Positions 17,945 through 26,032 are shown, counted from the first letter of the stretch. The stretch: 64,000 bases of DNA from Mycobacterium sp. ITM-2016-00316 (GCF_002968335.2 NZ_CP134398.1:2666001-2730000); one strand, 5' to 3'. A program made the numbers and translations. The notes: generated by a model from the sequence alone, not told the origin.

Positions 17945-18816
17945 CGGAGGGCACCCTTCTGCGTCGACCCGGCGCGGTTGCGCTCCATGGCGCGGAACGC
18001 CGCCACGATCACGACCAGTACGAGCGCCAGCACGATGAAGGCCATGGCGCTGGCCTGGGCGAGCCGGAAGAACTGGATGCCTTCGAGATACATGAAGTAC
18101 TGCAGGGTCTGGGTGTCGGTGCCCGGGCCGCCTCGGGTGGTGGCGTAGATGTACTCGAAGACCCGAAGGGCATCCAGGCCGCGCAGCAGCACCGCGACGG
18201 TGAGCACCGGGGCCAGCATCGGGATGAGCACCCGGCGCAACCGGTACACCGGGCCGGCGCCGTCGACGCGGGCGGCCTCCATGGGTTGTTTGGGCATGGA
18301 CTCCAGGCCGGCCAAGATCAGCAGCACCATGAACGGCGTCCACTGCCAGACATCGATGAAGGCCAGCGTCAGCAAGGCCTTTCCGGCGCCGAAGAAGTCG
18401 TAATCGGCGCCCACCGCGTGCAGCAGCGCCGGCACTGCGCCGATCTGATCGTTGAGCAGGAAGCGGAAGATCAGCCCGACCGCAATCGGGGTGATGAACA
18501 TGGGCGCGAGCACGATCGCCCGGGACAGGTCCTTGGCCCAGCGTTGCTGATGCAGGGCAAGGGCGAGCGCGAAGCCGAGAACCAGTTCGAGGCTCACCGC
18601 GATCACCACATACATGGCGGTGGTCGCGAAGGCCTCCCAGAACGCCGGATTGGTCAGCGCGCTGGTGAAATTGGCCGCACCCACGAAATCCGGTTGCGTG
18701 CGATCGGTCAGCTTGTAGTCGGTCACTGACAGATACGCCGCGTAGCAGAGCGGGAATCCGACGGCCACGGCGAACAGGGCGAGCAGCGGCGTGAGCATGC
18801 CGTACTTGAACGTCAT
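17941..18816 (-). CDS. CUT1 sugar ABC importer, permease (MalF type)
   Basis: 291 residues from ATG at 18816 (MTFKYGMLTPL); a GTG 9 bases upstream is also possible. Six membrane helices are predicted. The EAA loop reads EAARVDGAGPVYRLRRVLIP near 205-225, and the periplasmic-side SVTDYKL and NFTSALTNPAFWEAF segments are typical of MalF/SmoF-like permeases. It lies between the binding protein and the second permease in the cassette operon. Similarity in style is to the sorbitol/mannitol (Smo) and related polyol importers, but substrate cannot be read from a permease. Confidence 0.92.
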   Translation of the reverse strand: MTFKYGMLTPLLALFAVAVGFPLCYAAYLSVTDYKLTDRTQPDFVGAANFTSALTNPAFWEAFATTAMYVVIAVSLELVLGFALALALHQQRWAKDLSRAIVLAPMFITPIAVGLIFRFLLNDQIGAVPALLHAVGADYDFFGAGKALLTLAFIDVWQWTPFMVLLILAGLESMPKQPMEAARVDGAGPVYRLRRVLIPMLAPVLTVAVLLRGLDALRVFEYIYATTRGGPGTDTQTLQYFMYLEGIQFFRLAQASAMAFIVLALVLVVIVAAFRAMERNRAGSTQKGALR

Positions 18817-18868
18817 CGCGGACACCCCATCCGTCCTGTGCGCCAGGTGGCCGTCGGATTCCCGAGGG

Positions 18869-20167
18869 TCACTGCTGGATCCGCTCCGCAGCTGCCTGCG
18901 CATCACGCAGTGCGTCGGCGACGCTCTTGTTGCCTGCGGCGGCATCGTTGAGCTCGGTGCCGACCGCCTGGATCATCTCTTCGCCGCCCTTGCCCTGGGT
19001 GAGCGGGGCCGCGTCGGCCAGGATCTCGCCGACCGTCTTGTAGTAGTCGGCGCCGTACCCGTCGGCGAGCACCTGCGGGTTGTTCAGCGAGCTCTCCCGG
19101 ATCACGGCACCACCATCGGCGACCCGCTGCGCGTCGATCTCGGGTGAGGTCACCCACGAGGCGAACGCCCAGGCGGCGTCGGCGGCCCCGGAGTTGGCGG
19201 GAATCGCCCAACTCCAGGACCCCAGAGCGGATTTGCCGCCGGGGATGGGGGCAAGCGCAAACTGTCCGGCACGTTCTGCCGAAGCGCCCTCGGGATCGTT
19301 GAGCGCGGGCAGGTTCCAGTTGTAGCCGATCATCGAGGCGGCCATACCGCCGGAGACGGAGCGGAACGCCTCGTCGAAACCCCAGGACAGGCTGTTCGCC
19401 GGCGCCGCGGTCTTATAGGTCTCGATATAGGCGTCCAGGGCGCGGGCGGCTTCCGGCGTGTCCAGCGAGGGCTTGCCGTCCTCGCCGTAGATCGATCCGC
19501 CTGCGGCGAACAGCCAGTTGGCCCATTCCTCGAAGATCTTGTAGCCGCGCTGGGGCTGCATCGCGATGCCGGCGCGGTCGGCGGTCTTGAGCCGCTGCGA
19601 GGTGGACACCAACGCGTCCAGATCGGTGGGGACACTCTGCCCCGCCGATGTCAGATCACCGGTGTTGTAGATGTAGCCCAGCGCGTAGTTGTAGAACGGG
19701 ACGCCGTAGGTGGTGCCCTCGACGTCGGTGATCGCCGTCAGCGAGTCGAAGAAATCTTCCGGCTGGTAGTCCGGGGTGGCCGCGATCCGGTCGCCCAGCG
19801 GCTGCAGGAAGCCGGCGTCGGCGAAATCGTCCATCCAGGGGTTGTCCACCACGATGAGGTCGTAGGCGGGCTGCGAGGCCTGGAACGAGGACACCAGGCG
19901 GTCCCGCATCTGGTCGAAGGTCATCGTCTCGATCTCGACCTTGATATCGGGATACTTCTGATTGAACTGCCCGACAAGGCCTTTGACGATGTCGGTGTCG
20001 GGGACGTTCTCCATCAACACCCGCACCGTGGCGTTGGTGTCGGTGGGAATCTCACCGAGACCCGACGAGCTCTGCTCGCCGGATCCGCCGCTGCCTGCGC
20101 AGCCGGCGAGGGTCAGGCTGGTGGCGGCGATGATCGCGGGCAACCAGCGCAAGGTTGGGATTTTCAT
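18869..20167 (-). CDS. Extracellular sugar/polyol-binding lipoprotein
   Basis: 432 residues from ATG at 20167. Signal peptide with lipobox LAGC (C23), then a Ser/Gly-rich tether and a cluster B solute-binding fold: TVRVLMENVPDTDIVKGL, DLIVVDNPWMDDFADAGFL, and TYGVPFYNYALGYIYNTGDL. The late SWSWAIPANSGAADAAWAFA is typical of CUT1 binding proteins. It captures the substrate outside the membrane and delivers it to the two permeases encoded downstream. A 52-base gap separates it from the upstream SDR gene. Confidence 0.92.
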   Translation of the reverse strand: MKIPTLRWLPAIIAATSLTLAGCAGSGGSGEQSSSGLGEIPTDTNATVRVLMENVPDTDIVKGLVGQFNQKYPDIKVEIETMTFDQMRDRLVSSFQASQPAYDLIVVDNPWMDDFADAGFLQPLGDRIAATPDYQPEDFFDSLTAITDVEGTTYGVPFYNYALGYIYNTGDLTSAGQSVPTDLDALVSTSQRLKTADRAGIAMQPQRGYKIFEEWANWLFAAGGSIYGEDGKPSLDTPEAARALDAYIETYKTAAPANSLSWGFDEAFRSVSGGMAASMIGYNWNLPALNDPEGASAERAGQFALAPIPGGKSALGSWSWAIPANSGAADAAWAFASWVTSPEIDAQRVADGGAVIRESSLNNPQVLADGYGADYYKTVGEILADAAPLTQGKGGEEMIQAVGTELNDAAAGNKSVADALRDAQAAAERIQQ

Positions 20168-20219
20168 GGTCCTCTTCTCTTTGTCCGGGTGGATCGAGCG
20201 TGTGCGGGCGATGGTGGAC

Positions 20220-21008
20220 TCAATCCATGTAGGCACCGCCGTTGACCGACAGTGCTTCTCCGGTGATGAACCGGGCATCTTCGGAGACCAGGAACGCCAC
20301 CGCACGGGCGACGTCGTCGGGGGTCTGCAGGCGACCCAGGGGAGTGGCGTCGACCCAGGACTTGCGCACACCGTCGGGAGTGGATCCGGTGAGCAACGCC
20401 TCCCACTCCAGCTCGCGGGACTGCATCGGAGTGGCCACGAAACCGGGGCACACGCTGTTGACCGTGATGCCCTGGGGGGCAAGCTCGAAGGCCATCGCCT
20501 GAGTGAGCCCGAGGACGCCGAACTTGGAGGCCACGTAGTCCGCCAGGAATGGCACCCGGCCCTGTTTGGCCGCCATGGACGCGGTGTTGACGATGGTGCC
20601 GCGCACTCCGGTGCGGATCATTGCCCGCGCGGCGGCCTGGCCGCACAGAAAGACACCCTTGAGGTTGATGTCGAGGCTGCGGTCCAGTTGGTCGGTGGAC
20701 ACGTCGACGAAGCGCGCCATCGCCGAAATCCCCGCGTTGCTCACCCAGGCGTGCAGTCCCACCCGATCGGCCACGTCGTCGGCGAGTTGCGCTGATCCGG
20801 CGGCGTCGGTGACATCGAGTCGGGCGGCCTCGTGCCCGGTCCCGCTCAGCACCGCACGGGTCTGCTCGGCGGCCTCGGCGTCGATATCGGTGACGATGAC
20901 CCGCCAGCCCCGCTCGGCGAGGGTGGCGGCGATGGCGCGTCCGATGCCCGAACCCGCGCCGGTGACGACGGCGGTCTGGGTGCTGGCGGTGGTGTCGGGG
21001 GTGGTCAT
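20220..21008 (-). CDS. SDR family dehydrogenase (probable polyol/sugar oxidation)
   Basis: 262 residues. Classical short-chain dehydrogenase: TGAGSGIG at 16-23, an acidic residue after beta-2 (VTDIDAE, D40/D42), which favours NAD over NADP, SNAGIS at 89-94, and the catalytic triad S143, Y157, K161 in MAAKQGRVPFLADYVASK. The C-terminus ends SVNGGAYMD. Next to a sugar importer and an FGGY kinase it most likely oxidises the imported polyol to a ketose, or acts on a sugar at C2/C3. Start overlaps the kinase stop by 4 bases. Substrate unproven. Confidence 0.87.
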   Translation of the reverse strand: MTTPDTTASTQTAVVTGAGSGIGRAIAATLAERGWRVIVTDIDAEAAEQTRAVLSGTGHEAARLDVTDAAGSAQLADDVADRVGLHAWVSNAGISAMARFVDVSTDQLDRSLDINLKGVFLCGQAAARAMIRTGVRGTIVNTASMAAKQGRVPFLADYVASKFGVLGLTQAMAFELAPQGITVNSVCPGFVATPMQSRELEWEALLTGSTPDGVRKSWVDATPLGRLQTPDDVARAVAFLVSEDARFITGEALSVNGGAYMD

Positions 21009-22492
21009 GGCCGTGCCTTTCGGGCGATGCGGTGGGAGATGGGGGTCAGCACGTCGCCGAGTTCGCGCCACTGGGCGTAGGCCTCGGCGTAGCGGTCGAC
21101 GTTCTGCGGGTTGGGCACGACAGGTTCGCCGACGGTCTGGAACATCGCGGTGTTGTCCCAGCCGTCGAGCAGCCCGGTGCCGACCGCGGCGATCACCGCG
21201 GCACCCAGTGAGGCGCCCGGGTGACCGACGATCGGGGACAGCGGGGTGCCCAGCACATCGGCGAGGATCTGCTTCCACAGCACCGACCGGCTGCCTCCGT
21301 TGGTGACCAGCGCCCGGTGCAATGGCACACCCATCGAGGCGAACACCTCGGTGTGGTGCCGGAAACCGTAGGCGATCGCTTCCAGCACGGACCGGTACAT
21401 GTCCGCGCGGTTGTGGGCGAGGTCGAGTCCGACGAAGGCGCCGCGTAGATCGGGGTCGTGCAGGGGGCTCTTCTCGCCGAGAAAGTAGGGCAGACAGAGG
21501 ATTTCGCCCGGGTTGCGGGTGTCGGCCTCATCGTCGAGGTCCACCAGGTCGATACCGCCGGACAGGGTCTGGAACCAGCGGATCAGGCTGCCGCTGGTGG
21601 CCATGCAGCCGTTGGGCAGCCACCGTCCGGGCACGGGGTGCGCGTCGAGATAGAGCCGGGCATCGATGACCGGCTGATCGGCGGCGACCAGGATGTCCCC
21701 GGCGCCACCGAGTTTCACCAACCAGTCACCCTCGGCGTTGATGCCTGCGGCGTAGGCCGAGAGCACATGGTCGGCCCCGCCGACGATCAGCGGCAGGCCG
21801 GCGGTCAGTCCGGTGGCCTCGGCGGCCGCGACGCTGAGCGCGCCGGCTTGGGCGCCGGGGGCGAGTGCGCCGGGCACCAGTTCCGCGGACAGGCCTGCCG
21901 CGGCGTACATCGGCTCGAAGCGTTCACCGGTGATCGTGCCGAGCCCGGCTTCCAGTGCCCAGTTCAGCTCCACATGCGCGGGCGCGCCGAGGGCCATCAG
22001 CACCCAGTCGTAGGAGCCGACCAGGTGTGTCGTGCGGCTCCAGGTCTCGGGTTCGTGGCGTTGCAGCCACAACGCGGTCGGGCCCACCGATTGTTGGGTC
22101 ACCGCGGAACCGGTTGCGCGCAGCACGGTCTCGTCGTCGAGCGCGCGCTGGAGTTCGGTGATCTCGGCGGTCGCGCGGGCGTCGTTCTGGAGCAGGGCGC
22201 GCCGGACCGGGGCGCCGGTACCGTCCACCGGCACGACGGCCGGGACCATACCGGTGGTGGACAGTGCGCCGATCCGGTCGGGGGTGACGCCGGAGGTGGC
22301 CAGCACGTCGCGGATGCCGGCGTGCACGTTGCGCAGCCATTGGGTCGGATCGGCCTCGGCGTGGCCGGGGGCATCGGAGAACAGCTGAGCGTCGTGGGTG
22401 GCCTGGGCGACGATGCGGGCTCGGCCGATATCGACGAGCACGGTCTTGGTACCGGTGGTGCCGATATCAATGCCGATGGTGAACTCCGGCAT
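21005..22492 (-). CDS. FGGY family carbohydrate kinase (xylulokinase-like)
   Basis: 495 residues from ATG at 22492, preceded by GAAGGGAT; an in-frame ATG at 22519 would add nine residues. Seen: phosphate-1 loop GIDIGTTGTK at 7-16, QNDARATAEI near 100 (catalytic Asp region), the GGADHVLSAYAAGI adenosine-side loop, and the C-terminal VTNGGSRSVLWKQILADVLG with the conserved GG.S..W.q..AD. The closest named relatives by motif are xylulose and other ketose kinases. It would phosphorylate the ketose made by the coupled SDR, trapping it in the cell. First gene of the leftward catabolic operon. Confidence 0.9.
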   Translation of the reverse strand: MPEFTIGIDIGTTGTKTVLVDIGRARIVAQATHDAQLFSDAPGHAEADPTQWLRNVHAGIRDVLATSGVTPDRIGALSTTGMVPAVVPVDGTGAPVRRALLQNDARATAEITELQRALDDETVLRATGSAVTQQSVGPTALWLQRHEPETWSRTTHLVGSYDWVLMALGAPAHVELNWALEAGLGTITGERFEPMYAAAGLSAELVPGALAPGAQAGALSVAAAEATGLTAGLPLIVGGADHVLSAYAAGINAEGDWLVKLGGAGDILVAADQPVIDARLYLDAHPVPGRWLPNGCMATSGSLIRWFQTLSGGIDLVDLDDEADTRNPGEILCLPYFLGEKSPLHDPDLRGAFVGLDLAHNRADMYRSVLEAIAYGFRHHTEVFASMGVPLHRALVTNGGSRSVLWKQILADVLGTPLSPIVGHPGASLGAAVIAAVGTGLLDGWDNTAMFQTVGEPVVPNPQNVDRYAEAYAQWRELGDVLTPISHRIARKARP

Positions 22493-22539
22493 GCCATCCC
22501 TTCGGTTGATGTCCGCCATGTGGTCGTTGCGGTGGGACC

Positions 22540-22635
22540 ACCATACTTACTCTGTTATATTCTCACAAGACATGTGCGATAGTCACGTTAACTCACGAGA
22601 ACCTCCTGGATTACTGTGATTTAGTAACATACGGT
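22540..22635. promoter_or_regulatory. Divergent cassette promoter with three operator-like sites
   Basis: Three sites share the 5-5-5 form TGTGA-N5-TCACA with few mismatches: 22553-22567 TGTTATATTCTCACA, 22573-22587 TGTGCGATAGTCACG, 22615-22629 TGTGATTTAGTAACA. Their centres (22560, 22580, 22622) are 20 and 42 bases apart, near two and four helical turns. On the minus strand TTGTGA (22568-22563), a 17-base spacer and TATGGT (22545-22540) form a good promoter for the kinase operon. On the plus strand TACGGT at 22630-22635 may serve the BtpA gene. The operators overlap both promoters. Confidence 0.7.
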
Positions 22636-22684
22636 TAACGCAGCACAGCTCGGAAAGACCCAGACGACGCGGAGAGGCGCCCCC

Positions 22685-23500
22685 ATGACCAGTTGGCTCG
22701 ATGATGTATTTGCCGTGCAGAAGCCCGTGATCGCGATGCTGCATCTGGCGGCACTTCCGGGCGATCCCGGCTTCGACTCGGCCGCGGGCGTCCGGGCGGT
22801 CGTGGACCGCGCCAAGGAGGAATTGGCCGCGCTGCAGGAAGGCGGTGTCGACGGCGTCATGGTCTCCAACGAGTTCAGCCTGCCGTACCTGACCAAGACC
22901 GAGCCGATCACCGCCATCACCATGGCCCGGGTGATCGGTGAGTTGCTGCCCGATTTCACCGTGCCCTACGGCGTGAACGTGCTGTGGGATGGTCGCGCCT
23001 CGATCGACCTGGCGGTGGCCACCGGTGCCCAGTGGGTGCGCGAGATCTTCACCGGCGTCTACGCCAGCGATTTCGGCCTGTGGGACACCAACGTCGGCGA
23101 GGTCGCGCGGCACCGGCACCGCGTCGGGGGTGCCGGGGTGAAGCTGCTGTTCAACATCGTCCCGGAGTCGGCGGTCTATCTGGCCGACCGTGATCTGGCC
23201 TCGGTCACCGCCACCACGGTCTTCGCGACGAAACCCGATGCCATCTGCGTGTCCGGTCTGACCGCGGGGGCATCCACCGACGCCCAGGCGCTGCGGGTGG
23301 TCAAGGACAATGCCGGCGCGGTGCCGGTGTTCGTGAACACCGGTGTGCGCGCACACAATGCGGCCGAACAGCTGTCCATCGCCGACGGAGCGGTCGTCGG
23401 CACCTATTTCAAGCAGGACGGGGTGTTCGAGAACCGTGCCGTGGCCTCCCGGGCCGCGGAACTGATGGACGCGGTGAAGGAATTCCGCACGACGTTATGA
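22685..23500 (+). CDS. BtpA/SgcQ family TIM-barrel protein
   Basis: 271 residues, normal family length. Seen: PVIAMLHLAALPGDP near residues 14-28 (the hallmark of BtpA/SgcQ), DGVMVSNEFSLPY, VPYGVNVLWDGRASIDLAVA, WVREIFTGVYASDFGLWD and the late VFVNTGVRAHNAAEQLSIAD with GTYFKQDG, which builds a phosphate-binding-like loop. The family was named for a photosystem I assembly factor in cyanobacteria, but most members are in heterotrophs beside sugar genes (E. coli sgcQ), which suggests an enzymatic role on a phosphorylated sugar. It is divergent from the kinase operon and coupled (ATGA) to the phosphatase-like gene. Confidence 0.85.
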   Translation: MTSWLDDVFAVQKPVIAMLHLAALPGDPGFDSAAGVRAVVDRAKEELAALQEGGVDGVMVSNEFSLPYLTKTEPITAITMARVIGELLPDFTVPYGVNVLWDGRASIDLAVATGAQWVREIFTGVYASDFGLWDTNVGEVARHRHRVGGAGVKLLFNIVPESAVYLADRDLASVTATTVFATKPDAICVSGLTAGASTDAQALRVVKDNAGAVPVFVNTGVRAHNAAEQLSIADGAVVGTYFKQDGVFENRAVASRAAELMDAVKEFRTTL

Positions 23501-24228
23501 CCGAGCAATTGCGCCTGCTGGCGATCGAGGCCGCCCGGCTCGGGGCCGCGGTGTGCCTGCGGCACTGGGGCGAGACAATGCACCTCGCCACCAAGAGCGC
23601 CGCCGGCGATGTGGTGACGGCGGTGGACCGTGCCGCCGAGGAGGCCGTGCGTGCGGCGCTGCTGGAGGCCAGACCCGATGACGGTGTGCTCGGCGAGGAG
23701 CTGCCCGAGCGGATCGGCACCGGCTCGGTGCAGTGGGTCGTCGACCCGCTCGACGGCACCACGAACTACATCCGGCGCCTGCCGCATTTCGGTACCTCGG
23801 TGGCGGCCCGGTCGACGGCCGACGGCAGCTGGCTGGCCGGTGCGGTGTGCGCGCCGGCCCTGGGGATGACCTGGAGTGCCGCCAAAGGTCTTGGTGCTCA
23901 ACTTGACTCAGGATCCGGGGAGGTGCGGCTGCCGCTGGCGCTGATGGAGTCGTCGGTGCGATTGGTGGGCACCGGGCTGTCCTACGATCCCGGCCACCGG
24001 CGCAGACAGTTGCGCGAACTCGGCACCGCGATGGCCGAATACACCGATATGCGCCGATTCGGGGCGGCCGCACTGGATCTCTGCCTGGTGGCGCAGCGCA
24101 GCCTGGATGCCTTCTTCGAGGATGATCTCGCCGTGCACGACTGGGCGGCGGGCGCGCTGATCGCCGAGGAGGCCGGCGCGGTGGTGACGCGCTCCGAAAG
24201 CGCCGGGGCGTCAGCGCGCTGGCGGTGA
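23497..24228 (+). CDS. Inositol monophosphatase-like protein, probably frameshifted at its 3' end
   Basis: 243 residues as read. Mg-dependent phosphatase motifs are intact: GEE at 66-68, DPLDGTTN at 83-90, and HDWAAG at 214-219, supplying the metal-binding acidic residues. The product stops abruptly after EEAGAVVTRSESAG, where family members continue for about 20-30 residues. Adding one G to the G-run at 24205-24208 would instead give GGVSALAVTGRAVRARALTD and a stop at 24272, a 258-residue protein with a normal-looking end. So a one-base deletion (biological or sequencing) is likely. Its start overlaps the BtpA stop (ATGA). It may hydrolyse a sugar or polyol phosphate in the cassette pathway. 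Confidence 0.8.
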   Translation: MTEQLRLLAIEAARLGAAVCLRHWGETMHLATKSAAGDVVTAVDRAAEEAVRAALLEARPDDGVLGEELPERIGTGSVQWVVDPLDGTTNYIRRLPHFGTSVAARSTADGSWLAGAVCAPALGMTWSAAKGLGAQLDSGSGEVRLPLALMESSVRLVGTGLSYDPGHRRRQLRELGTAMAEYTDMRRFGAAALDLCLVAQRSLDAFFEDDLAVHDWAAGALIAEEAGAVVTRSESAGASARWR

Positions 24229-25044
24229 CTGGTCGCGCGGTGCGCGCTCGCGCCCTGACCGATCTGCGTTGACACACACCACCGAGACACCCGCCGCACG
24301 CAGCGCCTCGACCGCCGGATGGGTGGCCGGCCCATCGGTGACCAGGATCGAAATCGCCGACACCGGTGCCACGTTGATCAACTGCACCCGGCCGAGTTTG
24401 GAGGCGTCGGCGGCCACGATCACCCGGTCCGCCGCCCGCATTGCCGCCTGTTTCACGTTGCCTTCCTCGCGGTGGTACTCCGAGGCGCCGCGCTTACCGT
24501 CCACCCCGGCGATGCCCATCACGTAGGTGTCGCAGTTGTACCGCAGGTAGAAGTCCTCGGCCTCGGCGCCGATCAGGCTCAGCTCACCGGGCCGGACCTT
24601 GCCGCCGGTCAGCAGGATCGTGGTGTCCGGTTCGTCGGCGAGTTCGATGGCGACCAGCACGCTGGGGGTGATCACGGTCAGCCCCAGATCGCGGCCCTTG
24701 ACGGCCCGCGCAACCGCCAGCACCGTGCTGCCGCTGTCCAGGATGACGGTCTCGCGCGGGGTCAGCAGGTCGGCCACCGCGTGCGCGATGTGCAGTTTCT
24801 CATCGGCGGAGTCGGCGGCGCGCGCGTCGAAGGACGGCTCGGTCGACTTGCCGCCGAATGCGATCGCGCCACCGAGTACCCGGCGCGCGACGCCCTGCTC
24901 CTCGAGCCGCTCGATATCGCGACGGATGGTCATCTCGGACACGTCGAATTCATCGGCCAGGGTGGCGAAGTCGACCTCGCGGTCGGTATGGATCCGCGCG
25001 GCGATCGCTGCTCGGCGCGCGTGCGCGTTCAGGCCGGGGGTCAT
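24211..25044 (-). CDS. DeoR family transcriptional repressor of the cassette
   Basis: 277 residues. N-terminal DeoR HTH with VDFATLADEFDVSEMTIRRD (about 24-43), then the sugar-phosphate-sensing DeoRC domain: VILDSGSTVLAVARAV, TILLTGGKVRPGELSLIGAEA, VMGIAGVDGKRGASEYHREE and VIVAADASKLGR, with the usual phosphate-binding GSGS/TGG loops. Such regulators release DNA when they bind a phosphorylated sugar, here presumably the kinase product. A TAGGCT -10 lies 6 bases before the ATG (leaderless), and a palindrome matching the cassette operators overlaps its -35 region, implying autorepression. The 3' end overlaps the phosphatase gene by 18 bases. Confidence 0.9.
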   Translation of the reverse strand: MTPGLNAHARRAAIAARIHTDREVDFATLADEFDVSEMTIRRDIERLEEQGVARRVLGGAIAFGGKSTEPSFDARAADSADEKLHIAHAVADLLTPRETVILDSGSTVLAVARAVKGRDLGLTVITPSVLVAIELADEPDTTILLTGGKVRPGELSLIGAEAEDFYLRYNCDTYVMGIAGVDGKRGASEYHREEGNVKQAAMRAADRVIVAADASKLGRVQLINVAPVSAISILVTDGPATHPAVEALRAAGVSVVCVNADRSGRERAPRDQSPPAR

Positions 25045-25050
25045 TCCGAC

Positions 25051-25081
25051 AGCCTAGGTCAAAGTTGTGAATTAATCACAA
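25051..25081 (-). promoter_or_regulatory. deoR promoter and palindromic operator
   Basis: TTGTGAATTAATCACAA at 25065-25081 has perfect 6-base arms around a 5-base AT spacer. It covers the expected -35 region of the TAGGCT -10 (25056-25051) that precedes the deoR start by 6 bases. Its core TGTGA-N5-TCACA matches the three degenerate sites in the divergent cassette promoter, making this the reference operator. Confidence 0.75.
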
Positions 25082-25084
25082 CAA

Positions 25085-26032
25085 TCACACCGTGATGGTG
25101 TTGCGTTCTCGCATCGATGCCCACAGTGCTGCAGTGGCCGCGGTGCATGCGCCCGCCCCGGCGACGTGTAACGCCACCAACGCCTCGGGCACGCCGGTGA
25201 AGAACTGCACGGCGCCGAGCGCACCCTGGGCGGCGGCCAGGCCAACGACCACGCCCAGCCGTGTCAGCACCGGCCGGGGCGCGCGGACCGCCAGCAGCGC
25301 GAAGCCGAGTGCCACCAGCAGTGAGAGATAGGAGATCAGCAGCGTCGAGTGCATGTGCACCAGGGTGGTGATCTCGACCTCCAGGCGGGGCACTGGACGC
25401 TGCAGGCTCTTGTCGCCCGCGTGCGGTCCCGCGCCGGTCACCATGGTGCCGGTCACCAGAACGGCCGACAGGGCGATCCCGCTCAGAGCGGTCAACTGGC
25501 GCAACGGTGTGGGCACCACGGTCGCCGGTTCGCCGTCGTCGGGCTCGCCGATCTTGGCGTACAGCAGCACCGACAGCCACACCATCGCCATGGATACCAA
25601 CAGGTGGATGGCGACGGTCCACCAGAGCAGGCCGGTGAGCACCGTGATCCCGCCGATGACCGCCTGTGCGACGGTCGAGGCCGGCATCAGCCAGGCGTAG
25701 GCCAGTATCTCGCGCCGCCGCCGGGCCCGGGTGACGGCGATGACCGCGGCCGCCGCGGTGAGCACGACCAGGAAGGTCAGCATCCGGTTGCCGAATTCGA
25801 CGGCCTGATGGATGCCGGCGACCTCGGCGTGCGGGACCGGGGTGAAACTGCCGGGGAAGCACTGCGGCCAGGTGGGGCAGCCGAGCCCGGAGGCCGTGAC
25901 GCGCACGATGGCTCCGGTGACGGCGATACCGCCCTGGGTGAGGATGACCAGCGCCGCGACGATGCGCTGCGCACGCAGGCTGGGCACGGGCAGCGTGTCG
26001 ACGAGTCTGAGGAAAAGTCGTCCGACAGCCAC
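25085..26032 (-). CDS. ctaA: Heme A synthase
   Basis: 315 residues, integral membrane with about eight helices. Oxidises the C8 methyl of heme O (made by CtaB) to give heme A for cytochrome aa3 oxidase. Seen: VTASGLGCPTWPQCFPGSF with the paired cysteines of type CtaA, the heme-ligand histidines in AGIHQAVEFGNRML, AIHLLVSMAMVW and LVHMHSTLLISY, and a final LVALHVAGAGACTAA. A TACGAT -10 ends 6 bases before the GTG at 26032, again a leaderless arrangement that fixes the start. Confidence 0.95.
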   Translation of the reverse strand: MAVGRLFLRLVDTLPVPSLRAQRIVAALVILTQGGIAVTGAIVRVTASGLGCPTWPQCFPGSFTPVPHAEVAGIHQAVEFGNRMLTFLVVLTAAAAVIAVTRARRRREILAYAWLMPASTVAQAVIGGITVLTGLLWWTVAIHLLVSMAMVWLSVLLYAKIGEPDDGEPATVVPTPLRQLTALSGIALSAVLVTGTMVTGAGPHAGDKSLQRPVPRLEVEITTLVHMHSTLLISYLSLLVALGFALLAVRAPRPVLTRLGVVVGLAAAQGALGAVQFFTGVPEALVALHVAGAGACTAATAALWASMRERNTITV

